Both the position numbers and the translations under genes were made by a program. DNA of 64,000 bases from Sporosarcina sp. 6E9 (lineage in GTDB: Bacteria > Bacillota > Bacilli > Bacillales_A > Planococcaceae), in assembly GCF_017921835.1 (NCBI RefSeq), contig NZ_JAGEMN010000005.1, positions 62,001 to 126,000 on the forward strand, in the 5' to 3' direction. Positions 1 through 7,536 of this stretch are shown here, one piece after another (the first letter of the stretch is position 1; every line of letters starts with the position of its first letter). The notes below the pieces were generated by a model. That model was given only the letters and a program-made list of their open reading frames with translations. It was not told the origin of the DNA and searched no databases.

Positions 1-34
1 TGAATTTTGCTCATAAAAAAGTGACCGGGAAAAC

Positions 35-148
35 TTTGCTTGCACTTGGACTGGTTTTGCTTGCACTCAACTACTATTTGCTTGCACAACTATGTAGTTT
101 GCTTGCAGTTAGCAGCCATTTGCTTGCACTCCAGCGATTTTGCTTGCA
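35..148. repeat. 21-bp phased repeat array, core TTTGCTTGCA (6 copies)
   Basis: The ten-base core TTTGCTTGCA occurs exactly at 35, 56, 77, 98, 119 and 139, so the spacing is 21, 21, 21, 21 and 20 bp. The 10-11 bp between cores differ from copy to copy. Read on the plus strand the array gives a leucine/alanine-rich heptad peptide, which is a by-product of the period and not a likely gene. No gene overlaps it; the promoter of the small ORF at 280 lies just downstream. Confidence 0.9.
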
Positions 149-210
149 AGTCATGACCTTCGCACCACCCACGCCACCCACCTCACCAACATTTCCGCCA
201 CATCCCCTGA

Positions 211-239
211 TTGCCCACTGCGATAAGTAATGATATACT
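211..239 (+). promoter_or_regulatory. Sigma-A type promoter for the small membrane ORF
   Basis: A TTGCCC box at 211-216 and a TATACT box at 234-239 are separated by 17 bp, the standard spacing for the housekeeping sigma factor. A ribosome binding site (AAAGGAG, 261-267) and the ATG at 280 follow. Inferred from sequence only. Confidence 0.6.
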
Positions 240-279
240 ATAGGAAAGAGATTTATCGACAAAGGAGTGAAATGCTCAC

Positions 280-372
280 ATGTGGTTCTTATACATTATG
301 TTCACATTATTCGCTTTCGTCATTGTTGGGACGACTGCAGGTCTGATTCGTACGTTCAGCAGCGACAAGTAA
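280..372 (+). CDS. Small hydrophobic membrane peptide (30 aa), function unknown
   Basis: The frame encodes a 30-residue peptide whose first 23 or so residues are hydrophobic (Trp-Phe-Leu-Tyr-Ile at the start, then Phe/Val/Gly/Ala) and whose tail is polar and charged (Arg-Thr-Phe-Ser-Ser-Asp-Lys), as in a single membrane-spanning helix. The start is supported by AAAGGAG at 261-267, about 12 bases upstream of the ATG, and a promoter at 211-239. A strong terminator follows 15 bases after the stop. A full promoter-RBS-ORF-terminator unit argues that it is expressed. I do not recognise the family. It stands alone, divergent from nothing and convergent with the ABC operon on the other strand. Confidence 0.6.
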   Translation: MWFLYIMFTLFAFVIVGTTAGLIRTFSSDK

Positions 373-386
373 ATCATACGAACTCA

Positions 387-424
387 AAAGGGCTATCATC
401 ATAAATTGATGATAACCCTTTTTT
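387..424. terminator. Bidirectional terminator
   Basis: An AAAGGG-CTATCATC arm pairs with GATGAT-AACCCTTTT around a short A/T loop, with T-runs on both strands. It separates the small plus-strand ORF from the end of the minus-strand ABC permease gene at 428. Confidence 0.85.
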
Positions 425-427
425 CAT

Positions 428-1357
428 TTATGCCGTTACGTCTCTTTTATTAAACGTTAAATAACTAATTGCAAGGAACAAAATGGCATACACACTCACA
501 ACTACGACCGAGAACCCCATCGTGTTGCTATCTAACATTTTGAAACCAAGCTCATATTGCGTCAAATCATGGGCAAAGAAGATATACTTCGCAATTTCAA
601 ATCTCTCCAGGAACAAAACAATCATCGTGCCTGAGAAAAATAAGAAAATCGATAAACCAACCGCCAATGAGGTAGAACGGAAAACCGATCCGACCATGAA
701 GGCAAACGTTGAAATCATGAACACATTGATAAGCGATAAGAACATCATATAGGCTGACTTGCCCCAAATCGCCGACAATGCCAAATCTGAGCCGCTCCAA
801 ATAATTGAATTACCTTCCGCTGACGGGAAAAAGATAAATGCGCTGATGATGGTAAATACATACACGAGTACGGTTAATAACAATCCGAACAATAAAATCG
901 TTAAATACTTAGAGGTTAATATCTTCCACCGTTTCACGGGTCTTGATAACAACATCTTTATCGTCCCTTGTGAAAACTCGGACGCCAAGATACCAGCTGA
1001 AGCAATAATCGTGAACAACGTGACAAGCGACATGGTCCCGTATGCATCAACGATGGTTCTTTCACGACTTCCTGGTTGACTCCATTCTTCGTTCATAACA
1101 ATCGTTTCTACTAAACCTTGCTTCTCGGCCTCTATTTCAGCTCGTTCATCATCCGTTAAATCAGGTGATGCAAGTTGTTCGTCCATTTGAACAACATCTG
1201 CTTCCATCTCCTCAATCCAAGTCGTGTCTGTAAATCGTTCGGACAGTTTTGTAAGTCCAGAAAGTCCTATAATGGCGACAACAAGTAGTATGGCCATAAT
1301 CCAAGTCGCTTTTTTATGCCATAATTTCATCCATTCATTTTGTATGAGCTTCAGCAA
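428..1357 (-). CDS. ABC-2 type transporter permease
   Basis: Integral membrane subunit of an ABC exporter, about 309 residues. The first ~20 residues (NEWMKLWHKKATW) and a helix at about 20-40 are typical of ABC-2 permeases; a long extracytoplasmic stretch rich in Asp/Glu follows at about 40-100, then some five hydrophobic helices up to the C-terminus. I chose the TTG at 1357 because AGGAGG lies 8 bases upstream; the in-frame GTG at 1366 abuts that Shine-Dalgarno. It overlaps the 3' end of the ATPase gene (1335-2258), so the two are translationally coupled and probably form one transporter. BcrB/YhcI-like families are possible; the substrate (lantibiotic, peptide, lipid) cannot be told. Confidence 0.85.
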   Translation of the reverse strand: MLKLIQNEWMKLWHKKATWIMAILLVVAIIGLSGLTKLSERFTDTTWIEEMEADVVQMDEQLASPDLTDDERAEIEAEKQGLVETIVMNEEWSQPGSRERTIVDAYGTMSLVTLFTIIASAGILASEFSQGTIKMLLSRPVKRWKILTSKYLTILLFGLLLTVLVYVFTIISAFIFFPSAEGNSIIWSGSDLALSAIWGKSAYMMFLSLINVFMISTFAFMVGSVFRSTSLAVGLSIFLFFSGTMIVLFLERFEIAKYIFFAHDLTQYELGFKMLDSNTMGFSVVVVSVYAILFLAISYLTFNKRDVTA

Positions 1358-2258
1358 TTTGGCCACCTCCTGTGATTTCTAAGAATTGATCTTCAAGCGT
1401 TTTACGATACGGATTAACCGCGAACAGCTCAATCTCTTCCATAGCAAGTTTTTTCATTAGCATTGGAATCTGTTCTTTTTCAGCCTCGATAATAAATCCA
1501 TCATTATTTAATTCAACCGTGAAACCTTCTGCTACTAGTATGCTTTCAACCAAGGTAGTTGGCAAAGCTTCGATATAGTAATGCGATTTTTCGGTATCAG
1601 CCGTCTCTTCGACATCGATTAACTTTCCATTTTGGATAATCGCAATCCGATCACACATCAATTCAATTTCAGACAACATATGACTGGAAACAAAAACTGA
1701 AACGCCTTCCTCCTGCGCAATCTTACGCAAATACATCCGGAACTCACGAATTCCCGCCGGATCTAGTCCGTTAGTCGGTTCATCGAGTATCAAAAACTTC
1801 GGTCGGTGTAAAAGAGCTTGTGCAAGCCCAAGTCGTTGGCGCATCCCAAGTGAATACGTCGACACTTTCTCATGAATTCGATTTTGCATGCCAACTTGCG
1901 CAATAACCTCGTCAATTCGCGCTTTTGTTACGCCGTCATGCATTCTTGCGAAATGAAGCAAGTTTTTATACCCTGACATGAACTTATACATCTCCGGGTT
2001 CTCGACAATAACGCCGACCTTTGAAACGCTGCCTTCAAAGTCTTCTTTTAATGACTTTCCCTCGATTAATACATCACCCTCAGATGGTTTCATTAATCCA
2101 ACCATCATCCGGATTGTTGTTGTTTTCCCAGCCCCGTTCGGCCCGAGAAACCCTGTAATTTGACCTGGATACAACGACAGATTCAAATTATCGATGATTT
2201 TTTTCTTACCGATTGTTTTCGATAAATTCTTCAACTCTACTACTGGTTTTACACCCAC
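1335..2258 (-). CDS. ABC transporter ATP-binding protein (BcrA-like)
   Basis: Nucleotide-binding subunit that would energise the permease encoded just downstream. Walker A (GPNGAGKTT) is at about residues 39-47, the signature SLGMRQRLGLAQAL at about 135-150, Walker B with LDEPTNGLDP near 160 and the switch His in VSSHML near 190; a C-terminal ~80-residue extension is typical of bacitracin/lantibiotic exporter ATPases. About 307 residues. The GTG at 2258 is chosen because AAAGGGG lies 7 bases upstream; longer in-frame starts run into the preceding gene. It begins one base after the stop of the upstream ATPase gene, in the same operon. Substrate unknown. Confidence 0.88.
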   Translation of the reverse strand: MGVKPVVELKNLSKTIGKKKIIDNLNLSLYPGQITGFLGPNGAGKTTTIRMMVGLMKPSEGDVLIEGKSLKEDFEGSVSKVGVIVENPEMYKFMSGYKNLLHFARMHDGVTKARIDEVIAQVGMQNRIHEKVSTYSLGMRQRLGLAQALLHRPKFLILDEPTNGLDPAGIREFRMYLRKIAQEEGVSVFVSSHMLSEIELMCDRIAIIQNGKLIDVEETADTEKSHYYIEALPTTLVESILVAEGFTVELNNDGFIIEAEKEQIPMLMKKLAMEEIELFAVNPYRKTLEDQFLEITGGGQIAEAHTK

Positions 2259-2259
2259 A

Positions 2260-2958
2260 TTATGACCCCTTTCTAAACAAAGATACCATCCAACTCGTGG
2301 CATCTTTCCCGTGTGTATCACGGATTTCATCAACCGCCTCTTGCGCGATTATTTGCCCCTCTTTAAGTACTACGATTTCATCGAGCAAAGGTTCCATTTC
2401 TTTTAATTCATGCGTCGACATCAAGATTGTTTGGCGTTCTGTATCTGTAAAACGGATAAGCCCTTTCGCAATATCATCGCGCACCATCGGATCCAGCCCA
2501 GAGAAGGGTTCATCCAACAAATAGTAACTCGCTTCACGACCAAGCGTGACCGCAATTTTAACCCGACCGCGATTTCCTTTTGACAAGTTTTTTATTTTCG
2601 AATCAAGACTCACGTTCAAAAACTGCGCAATTTCCTTTGCTTTAATCAAATGAAAATCTTCAAACTGTGTAGCATAAAAGTCGAAAAGCTGCTCGACAGT
2701 AAAGTATGGATAGAAAAGGTCCGTATCCGGCATATAGGCAATTTCAGAGGCAATTTTTCGTGTAATCGTTGCGCCTCCATATAACGCTTTTCCACTATCC
2801 GGCGTTAATAAACCAGCCGTCAATTTTAGAAGCGTTGTTTTCCCACTTCCATTTTCACCGACCAACCCAATAATCTTCCCCTTTGGAATTATCAAATCGA
2901 TATCATGAAGCGCCTGTTGTCCGCCATACTTTTTTGAAACTTTTTTCAGCTCAATCAT
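2260..2958 (-). CDS. ABC transporter ATP-binding protein (YtrB-like)
   Basis: Second ATPase of the operon, about 232 residues. Walker A GENGSGKTT lies at about 34-42 and Walker B with LDEPFSGLDP near 155; the signature is LSKGNRGR rather than LSGGQ, as is usual in the YtrB subfamily partnered by YtrA-type GntR regulators. The ATG at 2958 follows GGGGTGG at 5 bases, whereas the GTG at 2967 has no room for a ribosome site. It starts inside the end of the GntR gene and probably works with the two permeases encoded upstream (3316-4906). B. subtilis YtrBCDEF, a cell-wall-antibiotic-responsive system, is the nearest known relative in organisation; the substrate is unproven. Confidence 0.88.
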   Translation of the reverse strand: MIELKKVSKKYGGQQALHDIDLIIPKGKIIGLVGENGSGKTTLLKLTAGLLTPDSGKALYGGATITRKIASEIAYMPDTDLFYPYFTVEQLFDFYATQFEDFHLIKAKEIAQFLNVSLDSKIKNLSKGNRGRVKIAVTLGREASYYLLDEPFSGLDPMVRDDIAKGLIRFTDTERQTILMSTHELKEMEPLLDEIVVLKEGQIIAQEAVDEIRDTHGKDATSWMVSLFRKGS

Positions 2959-3313
2959 TTTCGCCACCCCGTTTCGTTAAATAATCCACCATTTCAGACG
3001 TCGTAAAACCAAGCGCCTCAATATTTTGAATGAATGACGCGATGAGTTGTGATTTCATTTCGTCACGGAGCCCAGAGATTTTCCGAATATCTTCTGTAAC
3101 AAAAGATCCCTGCCCCCTTTTCGTTTCGGTAATCTCCATTTGCTCCAGCTCCTTATAGACACGTTGCATCGTATTTGCATTCACACCAGCTTGAACGGCA
3201 TACTCTCTAACCGACGGCAATTTCTCGCCAGGCATCAATGATCCACGAATAATATCGCCGATAATCCGGTCCATCAGTTGCTGATAAATTGGTTTATCTG
3301 GAAGAAAATCCAT
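2951..3313 (-). CDS. GntR family transcriptional regulator (YtrA subfamily)
   Basis: A 120-residue DNA-binding protein: the N-terminal winged helix (residues ~8-75, with IYQQLMDRI, PGEKLPSVRE and NTMQRVYKELE) is followed only by a short C-terminal dimerisation tail, the hallmark of the YtrA subfamily. It likely represses its own operon through the palindrome at 4930-4951. The ATG at 3313 has GTGAGG 8 bases upstream; the ATG at 3319 is too close to it. It overlaps the end of the preceding permease. Its place in the middle of the operon, after two permease genes rather than first, differs from B. subtilis ytr. Confidence 0.9.
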   Translation of the reverse strand: MDFLPDKPIYQQLMDRIIGDIIRGSLMPGEKLPSVREYAVQAGVNANTMQRVYKELEQMEITETKRGQGSFVTEDIRKISGLRDEMKSQLIASFIQNIEALGFTTSEMVDYLTKRGGEND

Positions 3314-3315
3314 CG

Positions 3316-4125
3316 TCATAACCTCACTTTCTTCTCAAACAACTTGGCACCCACCGCGAAAAAGATTAAAGTTAAGGCACCATAAAGGATAAGGCCACCA
3401 ACCGAGAAGATGACGCCATCAGGTACAATTCCCGTGAAAAAATTACTGTTATGTTCGTTATAAAAAGCTAATCCTGTTAATTTAACCGAGCCAAACCCTT
3501 TGATTGTTGTTAGAAGCTCTATTGATCTAAACAACTCTGCAATTACGGATCCCGTAAAAACACCTGCGAAAAAGAAGAGCGTGGTGAAAATGATTGATAA
3601 GCGTCTTGACCGCGAACGGCCGATTTGATAAAACGACCAGAACAGAAAACCAAAACCCATCATGTAAATTGACTTCAAAAAGATTGCAATCATGACACTG
3701 GCCATTGACAGCGCCCCGTCAAACCTTGATATCGCTCCGTACGCATCAGACATTATAAACAATATACTTAATAGAACACCATTCAATACGAGTATTAACC
3801 CCGTCACCGCTACCGCAAATACGGCTTTAACGCCAACGAGTTGCCACATTGGCACAGGAGAATGCAACCAAATATCGGGTTGTTTCATTTCCTTCTCAAG
3901 ACTTGTCAATAAAATACTTACGCTTATAAACATCGAAAATACAAACCAAGTACCCGATATGATCAGCGCGTTTTCAAACGTATTCATCGGCAAATCGAAT
4001 GCACGGTTAATCAGCGGAGGCACGGCCACCACAACTGCGACGTTCACAATAAACAGGACGAGAATTCCCCACTTTAAAAGAACCCATTCTTTTTGCAGTA
4101 ACCCTTTCAAGCGTTTTACGTCCAT
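3316..4125 (-). CDS. ABC transporter membrane protein (permease)
   Basis: A 269-residue integral membrane protein with about six hydrophobic helices and a Lys/Arg-rich N-terminus (MDVKRLKGLLQKEW). The C-terminus ends in AKLFEKKVRL; the neighbouring permease ends in TLFEKKVRL and also has a KEMxxPDIWLHS stretch, so the two are paralogues. The start has GAGG 7 bases upstream. It lies between the first permease and the GntR gene (ATGA-type overlap) and would form a heterodimeric channel with its paralogue. Family assignment is from architecture and context; no substrate can be named. Confidence 0.8.
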   Translation of the reverse strand: MDVKRLKGLLQKEWVLLKWGILVLFIVNVAVVVAVPPLINRAFDLPMNTFENALIISGTWFVFSMFISVSILLTSLEKEMKQPDIWLHSPVPMWQLVGVKAVFAVAVTGLILVLNGVLLSILFIMSDAYGAISRFDGALSMASVMIAIFLKSIYMMGFGFLFWSFYQIGRSRSRRLSIIFTTLFFFAGVFTGSVIAELFRSIELLTTIKGFGSVKLTGLAFYNEHNSNFFTGIVPDGVIFSVGGLILYGALTLIFFAVGAKLFEKKVRL

Positions 4126-4126
4126 A

Positions 4127-4906
4127 TTAAAGCCTCACTTTCTTTTCGAATAAAGTGATTGCAACTATAAAAAACAAAGCCGCTATTACAAAATTAATCA
4201 GCAATTCACCCGCATAGATTTCCATACTTGCGAATTCAAAGAAGAAATTTTCTTTTTCTAGGTCAAAGCTATATTCCTGATTCAACTGACCGAAATGAGT
4301 CATTTTCCTATAAATTTCCGATTCCGCTAACCTCGCTTGCAACCAAGATAAAAACAAAAAGACGATCACAACGATTGGTCCTGAAAACCCTTTTACAACT
4401 GGTTTTAATAATTGATAGAGCACCCCAAGAAATAAACCCATGCACATGATAAAAATTGATAACAAAAAGAACATGACAGCCACTATCGTTCCAATTTGAA
4501 GTAGCACGTTAAATGGCATGGATATTTGAAACACTGAAAACCTTGATGCGATAAGAACAATCATAAGTGGGAGCAGTATATTCACAAATCCAATCATTGA
4601 AGCAAATAGCATCTTAACGCCGAAAAGTTTAACTGGCGGGGACGTTGAATGAAGCCAGATGTCCGGTCGATGCATTTCCTTATTCAATGAGACCAACAAA
4701 ACAGTTGTCGGTAAAATAACGCCGAGCATCACTCCCCAAACCCCATTAAATATCGGCAAAATCTCGAACATACTTACTTCCGTCATTATGATAGTACTGA
4801 CAAACGACAGAAAAAGGACACCAGATAATTGCGTAATGATTGATCCGTAAAACCAGCCTTTCATCGCAAGCCATTCTTTCTTCCACAACCCATTCCACTG
4901 TTTCAT
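4127..4906 (-). CDS. ABC transporter membrane protein (permease), first gene of operon
   Basis: A 259-residue membrane protein with about six helices, paralogous to the next gene (shared KEMxRPDIWLHS motif near residue 80 and FEKKVRL at the end). The ATG at 4906 is preceded by AAAGGTGA at a proper distance; the longer in-frame start near 4951 would lie inside the promoter and operator, so I reject it. It heads a six-gene minus-strand operon (two permeases, GntR, two ATPases, a third permease). Expression is probably released when the GntR protein leaves its operator on a cell-envelope signal, by analogy with ytr systems. Confidence 0.82.
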   Translation of the reverse strand: MKQWNGLWKKEWLAMKGWFYGSIITQLSGVLFLSFVSTIIMTEVSMFEILPIFNGVWGVMLGVILPTTVLLVSLNKEMHRPDIWLHSTSPPVKLFGVKMLFASMIGFVNILLPLMIVLIASRFSVFQISMPFNVLLQIGTIVAVMFFLLSIFIMCMGLFLGVLYQLLKPVVKGFSGPIVVIVFLFLSWLQARLAESEIYRKMTHFGQLNQEYSFDLEKENFFFEFASMEIYAGELLINFVIAALFFIVAITLFEKKVRL

Positions 4907-4929
4907 ATGTTCATCACCTTTCCGTATTG

Positions 4930-4951
4930 GTGTATTAGTTATATAGTACAC
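4930..4951 (-). promoter_or_regulatory. GntR (YtrA-type) operator palindrome
   Basis: GTGTANTA at one end mirrors TANTACAC at the other around a 6-bp centre, a 22-bp dyad. It overlaps the -10 element of the operon promoter and lies 24 bp before the first ATG, the position expected for an autorepressor site. The regulator is encoded in the operon. Assignment of the protein to the site is inference. Confidence 0.75.
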
Positions 4952-4972
4952 TATGCGTATGTAATTAGTAAA
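4943..4972 (-). promoter_or_regulatory. Promoter of the GntR-controlled ABC operon
   Basis: On the minus strand TTTACT (4967-4972) and TACTAT (4943-4948) are spaced by 18 bp. The -10 hexamer is within the GTGTA...TACAC palindrome, which supports both the promoter and the repression model. Confidence 0.6.
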
Positions 4973-5016
4973 GTGTTTATTCGAAAATATTATTAATTAT
5001 TTGAATTTGATTATAC

Positions 5017-5048
5017 AAAAACACCTCTTCCAGGTGCAGAAGAGGCGT
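5017..5048 (-). terminator. Rho-independent terminator after the TauE/SafE gene
   Basis: On the minus strand CGCCTCTTC pairs with GAAGAGGTG around TGCACCTG, then TTTTTG. It lies just after the stop at 5054. Confidence 0.85.
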
Positions 5049-5053
5049 ACCAA

Positions 5054-5788
5054 TCAAATAAACCGATTTATAATGAGTTGAATAATCAGTGCGACAGTGA
5101 CGCAGCGTAAAAGGATTTTAACATGTCGCGGGTTCAGTTTTTCCGCAAGGCGGACACCGATTTGTGCGCCCGACAATGATCCGGCCATAAGCGCGAAGGC
5201 AATCGGCCAAATGATTTTTCCCATGGCAATATAACTTATTGCCGCTCCAAAACCGCTAGAAAACGTGGCCAATCGAACGAAACCGATTGCTCTGAGGTAC
5301 GCAATACGAAGATGACCGAATAAATACAGCAGAAGCGTTCCTTGCCCCGGCCCAAACATGCCATCGTACAGGCCAATGCTAAACAATCCCGGCACGGCCA
5401 GTTTGGTCGGCCGCAAATCTTCCTCGCCCGTGAAATCAGCTTTTGAAAAGAATGAAGTTAAAAATGCGAAAATTAAAAGCACAACAGCAACGGTATACAT
5501 CGTACTTTCCGTCAACCGCGTGGCGATAAAGCCACCTGTGAATCCGCCTGTTAGCGACACAGGAATAATCCAAACTGATTCTTTCAAGGTAATCTGCTTT
5601 TTTAATAAAACCGTTATAAATGTTGAAAACGAGCTAACGGTTGTCGATATTTTCCCCGCCCCAATGACGGAATGAATCGGAATCCCCATCAAGAGCATGG
5701 CCGGAACAGTTATTAAACCGCCGCCACCCGCAAGCGTACCTAGCGTCATCGCCACCACGCCGATAAAATATAATAATACATAATCCAA
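5054..5788 (-). CDS. TauE/SafE family permease (sulfite/organoanion exporter family)
   Basis: Integral membrane protein of about 244 residues with some eight helices. The opening LGTLAGGGGLITVPAMLLMG and the internal repeat around GLYDGMFGPGQGT are the family's duplicated half-motifs. Members move sulfite, sulfonate-derived or other small anions; the substrate here is not evident. The TTG at 5788 has AAGGCGG about 8 bases upstream, while the GTG at 5797 directly abuts that sequence, so I favour the shorter form (three residues less). It is a single-gene unit with its own terminator. A second, distant family member is encoded at 34601-35308. Confidence 0.85.
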   Translation of the reverse strand: MDYVLLYFIGVVAMTLGTLAGGGGLITVPAMLLMGIPIHSVIGAGKISTTVSSFSTFITVLLKKQITLKESVWIIPVSLTGGFTGGFIATRLTESTMYTVAVVLLIFAFLTSFFSKADFTGEEDLRPTKLAVPGLFSIGLYDGMFGPGQGTLLLYLFGHLRIAYLRAIGFVRLATFSSGFGAAISYIAMGKIIWPIAFALMAGSLSGAQIGVRLAEKLNPRHVKILLRCVTVALIIQLIINRFI

Positions 5789-5952
5789 ATCAGCCACCGC
5801 CTTACTACAAGTATACGGCTAGTTCACTGATTAGGTAATTCGATTGTTTCAAATTAAGTACATAAGGTTTCCTTATGAGGTTAATTCCAAAAACGGTCAT
5901 TGGGATTTCTAAGCGCTAACAGTATACTAAAGCTATGAGGAGGAGAGTTCAT

Positions 5953-6321
5953 ATGCATACATTTTTAACAGGTATTGACCATATCCAAATGGCAGCACCA
6001 AAAGGATCCGAAGACAAAGCGCGTGCGTTTTACGGTGAAATTCTTGGGATGAAGGAAATTCCCAAACCAGAAAACCTGCAAGCAAGCGGTGGTTGTTGGT
6101 TCCAAGTTGGTGCCATGGAAGTGCATATCGGCATCCAACCAGATTTTACGCCAGCAAAAAAAGCCCATCCAGGTTTTACCGTGAATGCGCTTGAATCACT
6201 TAAAAGTCGATTAGAAGCGTCCGGCTACGCAATCAGTGAAGAACTGCCTATCGCAGGTCGTTCCCGTTTTTTCACGCATGATCCATTTGGCAATCGCATC
6301 GAGTTTCTAGAATTTGATTGA
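5953..6321 (+). CDS. VOC family (glyoxalase/bleomycin-resistance fold) protein
   Basis: A 122-residue single-domain VOC protein made of two beta-alpha-beta-beta-beta units. Candidate metal ligands are His10 (GIDHIQ), His58 (MEVHIG) and Glu117 (NRIEFLEF), the positions used in metal-dependent members. FTHDPFGNRIEF near the C-terminus is the usual VOC tail. The ATG at 5953 is selected because GAGGAGGAG ends five bases upstream; the longer ATG at 5935 would place that site inside the gene. Reactions in this fold are very diverse (lactoylglutathione lyase, dioxygenase, thiol transfer), so no specific reaction is claimed. Its stop codon directly abuts the convergent gene's stop. Confidence 0.85.
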   Translation: MHTFLTGIDHIQMAAPKGSEDKARAFYGEILGMKEIPKPENLQASGGCWFQVGAMEVHIGIQPDFTPAKKAHPGFTVNALESLKSRLEASGYAISEELPIAGRSRFFTHDPFGNRIEFLEFD

Positions 6322-7272
6322 TCACGCTTCAATAATTTCCTGCTCTTGTATATCGAGCTTTTCCAAGCCATGAATGATTTCGTCTCGCTTTCTTGCCAGG
6401 TCATCTTGGACTCGCCGCACGTCTCTTAACACGTCATTCAGCTTGGATTTCGCGTCCGTGATCCGCGAATGGACTGCCCAATCCGAAAAGATATTGTCGA
6501 AAAAGATGTCCGTAAACGTAAAGATATCATTTTTGTTCACCACAAAAGATTCTGTCGCGACGTTTTGAACGTCCATTAACTCCGTTTCAAAATGTCGCAA
6601 TGCACGCTGGGCGCGGTGAACATAGTCGTCCGAACTATTAATTTCCGAGTATTTTAACGCCGAGACAATCAGTCCGCCGCCAAGAAACGTATCCCAAACC
6701 GACATGCCTTCCGCTGAACCGAGCTTATCGATGGCCACACCAAGTGCACGGCTCGCTTTAGCTCCCGCATCCCGTGCTTCATCAATTTCACGCAAAATAG
6801 AACGCAGTGTCACACGCTCATCAGCAATCTTTTGCAGCGTGCTATTCGCCGCGGAATCATACCTGCGTATCCATGTTTCCTTCTCTTTTAAAAAATCCGC
6901 CCAGTCTTCATCAATGTAGGCAAAGTCCGGGTTTTTCATATCTGCTCTTAATCTTGTTACTTCGGCTTCGAGGTCTACAAGATTCTTTTCAGCTTCGTTG
7001 TATTTTAGTTCTGCTTCCGCAGCTTCTGCAATTTCCTTCTCCATTTTTTCAGTCCATTTTCCAGTCCACTCACTTATTTTATTGGCAAATGAAAATCGAC
7101 CGAGTTTCGCGACGTCCTGCTGTTCTTTTGTGAGTTGTTTATGAAAACGATCGCGGATTAAGCGCGCTTCCTTCAATTGTTTTTCCGCTCCGTCAAGCCT
7201 CCGCTTTACACGATTTCGTTCCGTCCGTTTCATCGTCAACGCCAACTGCCGCTCATGAATGTCTTCTCTCAT
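6322..7272 (-). CDS. Uncharacterised coiled-coil protein
   Basis: I do not recognise a family. The 316-residue protein is highly charged and mostly helical: heptad-like Glu/Lys/Leu-rich segments cover about residues 3-180 and again about 265-316, separated by a short hydrophobic, Gly-rich piece (FLGGGLIVSALKYSEI, about 195-215). No signal peptide is visible. The ATG at 7272 lies 8 bases after GGGGG. It could be a cytoplasmic structural or membrane-associated protein; the central Gly-rich segment is too short for a certain transmembrane helix. The gene ends exactly where the VOC gene ends (no intergenic base), so transcripts from both sides must overlap or be ended elsewhere. Confidence 0.75.
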   Translation of the reverse strand: MREDIHERQLALTMKRTERNRVKRRLDGAEKQLKEARLIRDRFHKQLTKEQQDVAKLGRFSFANKISEWTGKWTEKMEKEIAEAAEAELKYNEAEKNLVDLEAEVTRLRADMKNPDFAYIDEDWADFLKEKETWIRRYDSAANSTLQKIADERVTLRSILREIDEARDAGAKASRALGVAIDKLGSAEGMSVWDTFLGGGLIVSALKYSEINSSDDYVHRAQRALRHFETELMDVQNVATESFVVNKNDIFTFTDIFFDNIFSDWAVHSRITDAKSKLNDVLRDVRRVQDDLARKRDEIIHGLEKLDIQEQEIIEA

Positions 7273-7342
7273 TGACACCGCCCCCTTTATTAATTTATAC
7301 GTATTTGTGCGAATAAGGTTTCAAAGAAGAAGGAATATCCTG

Positions 7343-7498
7343 AACACTTCTCGAAGAAACAACTATGCGGAGCGCGACATTCCAAATGTCGTCTATGTCG
7401 AGCCGGATGATGGCGACGGAAATAACTTTCAAGTATTTGCTGAATCCTTCACGGAATTTACAAGTAAGTTGAATGATCCCGACAAATATATTGGTTAA
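7343..7498 (+). pseudogene. Remnant of a SMI1/KNR4-like gene (C-terminal fragment)
   Basis: The plus frame before the terminator reads IPNVVYVEPDDGDG then FQVFAESFTEFTSKL, which resembles the C-terminal end of SMI1/KNR4 (SUKH) domains, where a beta strand is followed by an aromatic-rich 'A-(D/E)-S-F-x-x-F' helix. Upstream the frame runs into the promoter region of the divergent coiled-coil gene and has no plausible start or ribosome site, so this is probably a decayed 3' end. SUKH proteins are often immunity proteins of toxin systems. The assignment rests on pattern memory and is tentative. Confidence 0.45.
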
Positions 7499-7501
7499 AA
7501 T

Positions 7502-7530
7502 AAAAAGTCCGCAATGAAACGCGGACTTTT
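7502..7530. terminator. Bidirectional terminator
   Basis: AAAAGTCCGC pairs perfectly with GCGGACTTTT around an 8-base loop. It serves the thioesterase gene (ending at 7537) on the minus strand and the gene remnant on the plus strand. Confidence 0.88.
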
Positions 7531-7536
7531 GCATTG

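Noticed and set aside
35..148. CRISPR array
   Set aside because: Core is 10 bp with 11-bp spacers, far too short, and no cas genes are present.
21..230. 69-codon plus-strand ORF with a Leu/Ala heptad pattern
   Set aside because: The pattern is the translation of the 21-bp repeat; there is no ribosome site, and the second half is low-complexity Pro/Thr.
4907..4951. Longer start of the first ABC permease
   Set aside because: It would lie within the promoter and operator; the ATG at 4906 has a good ribosome site.
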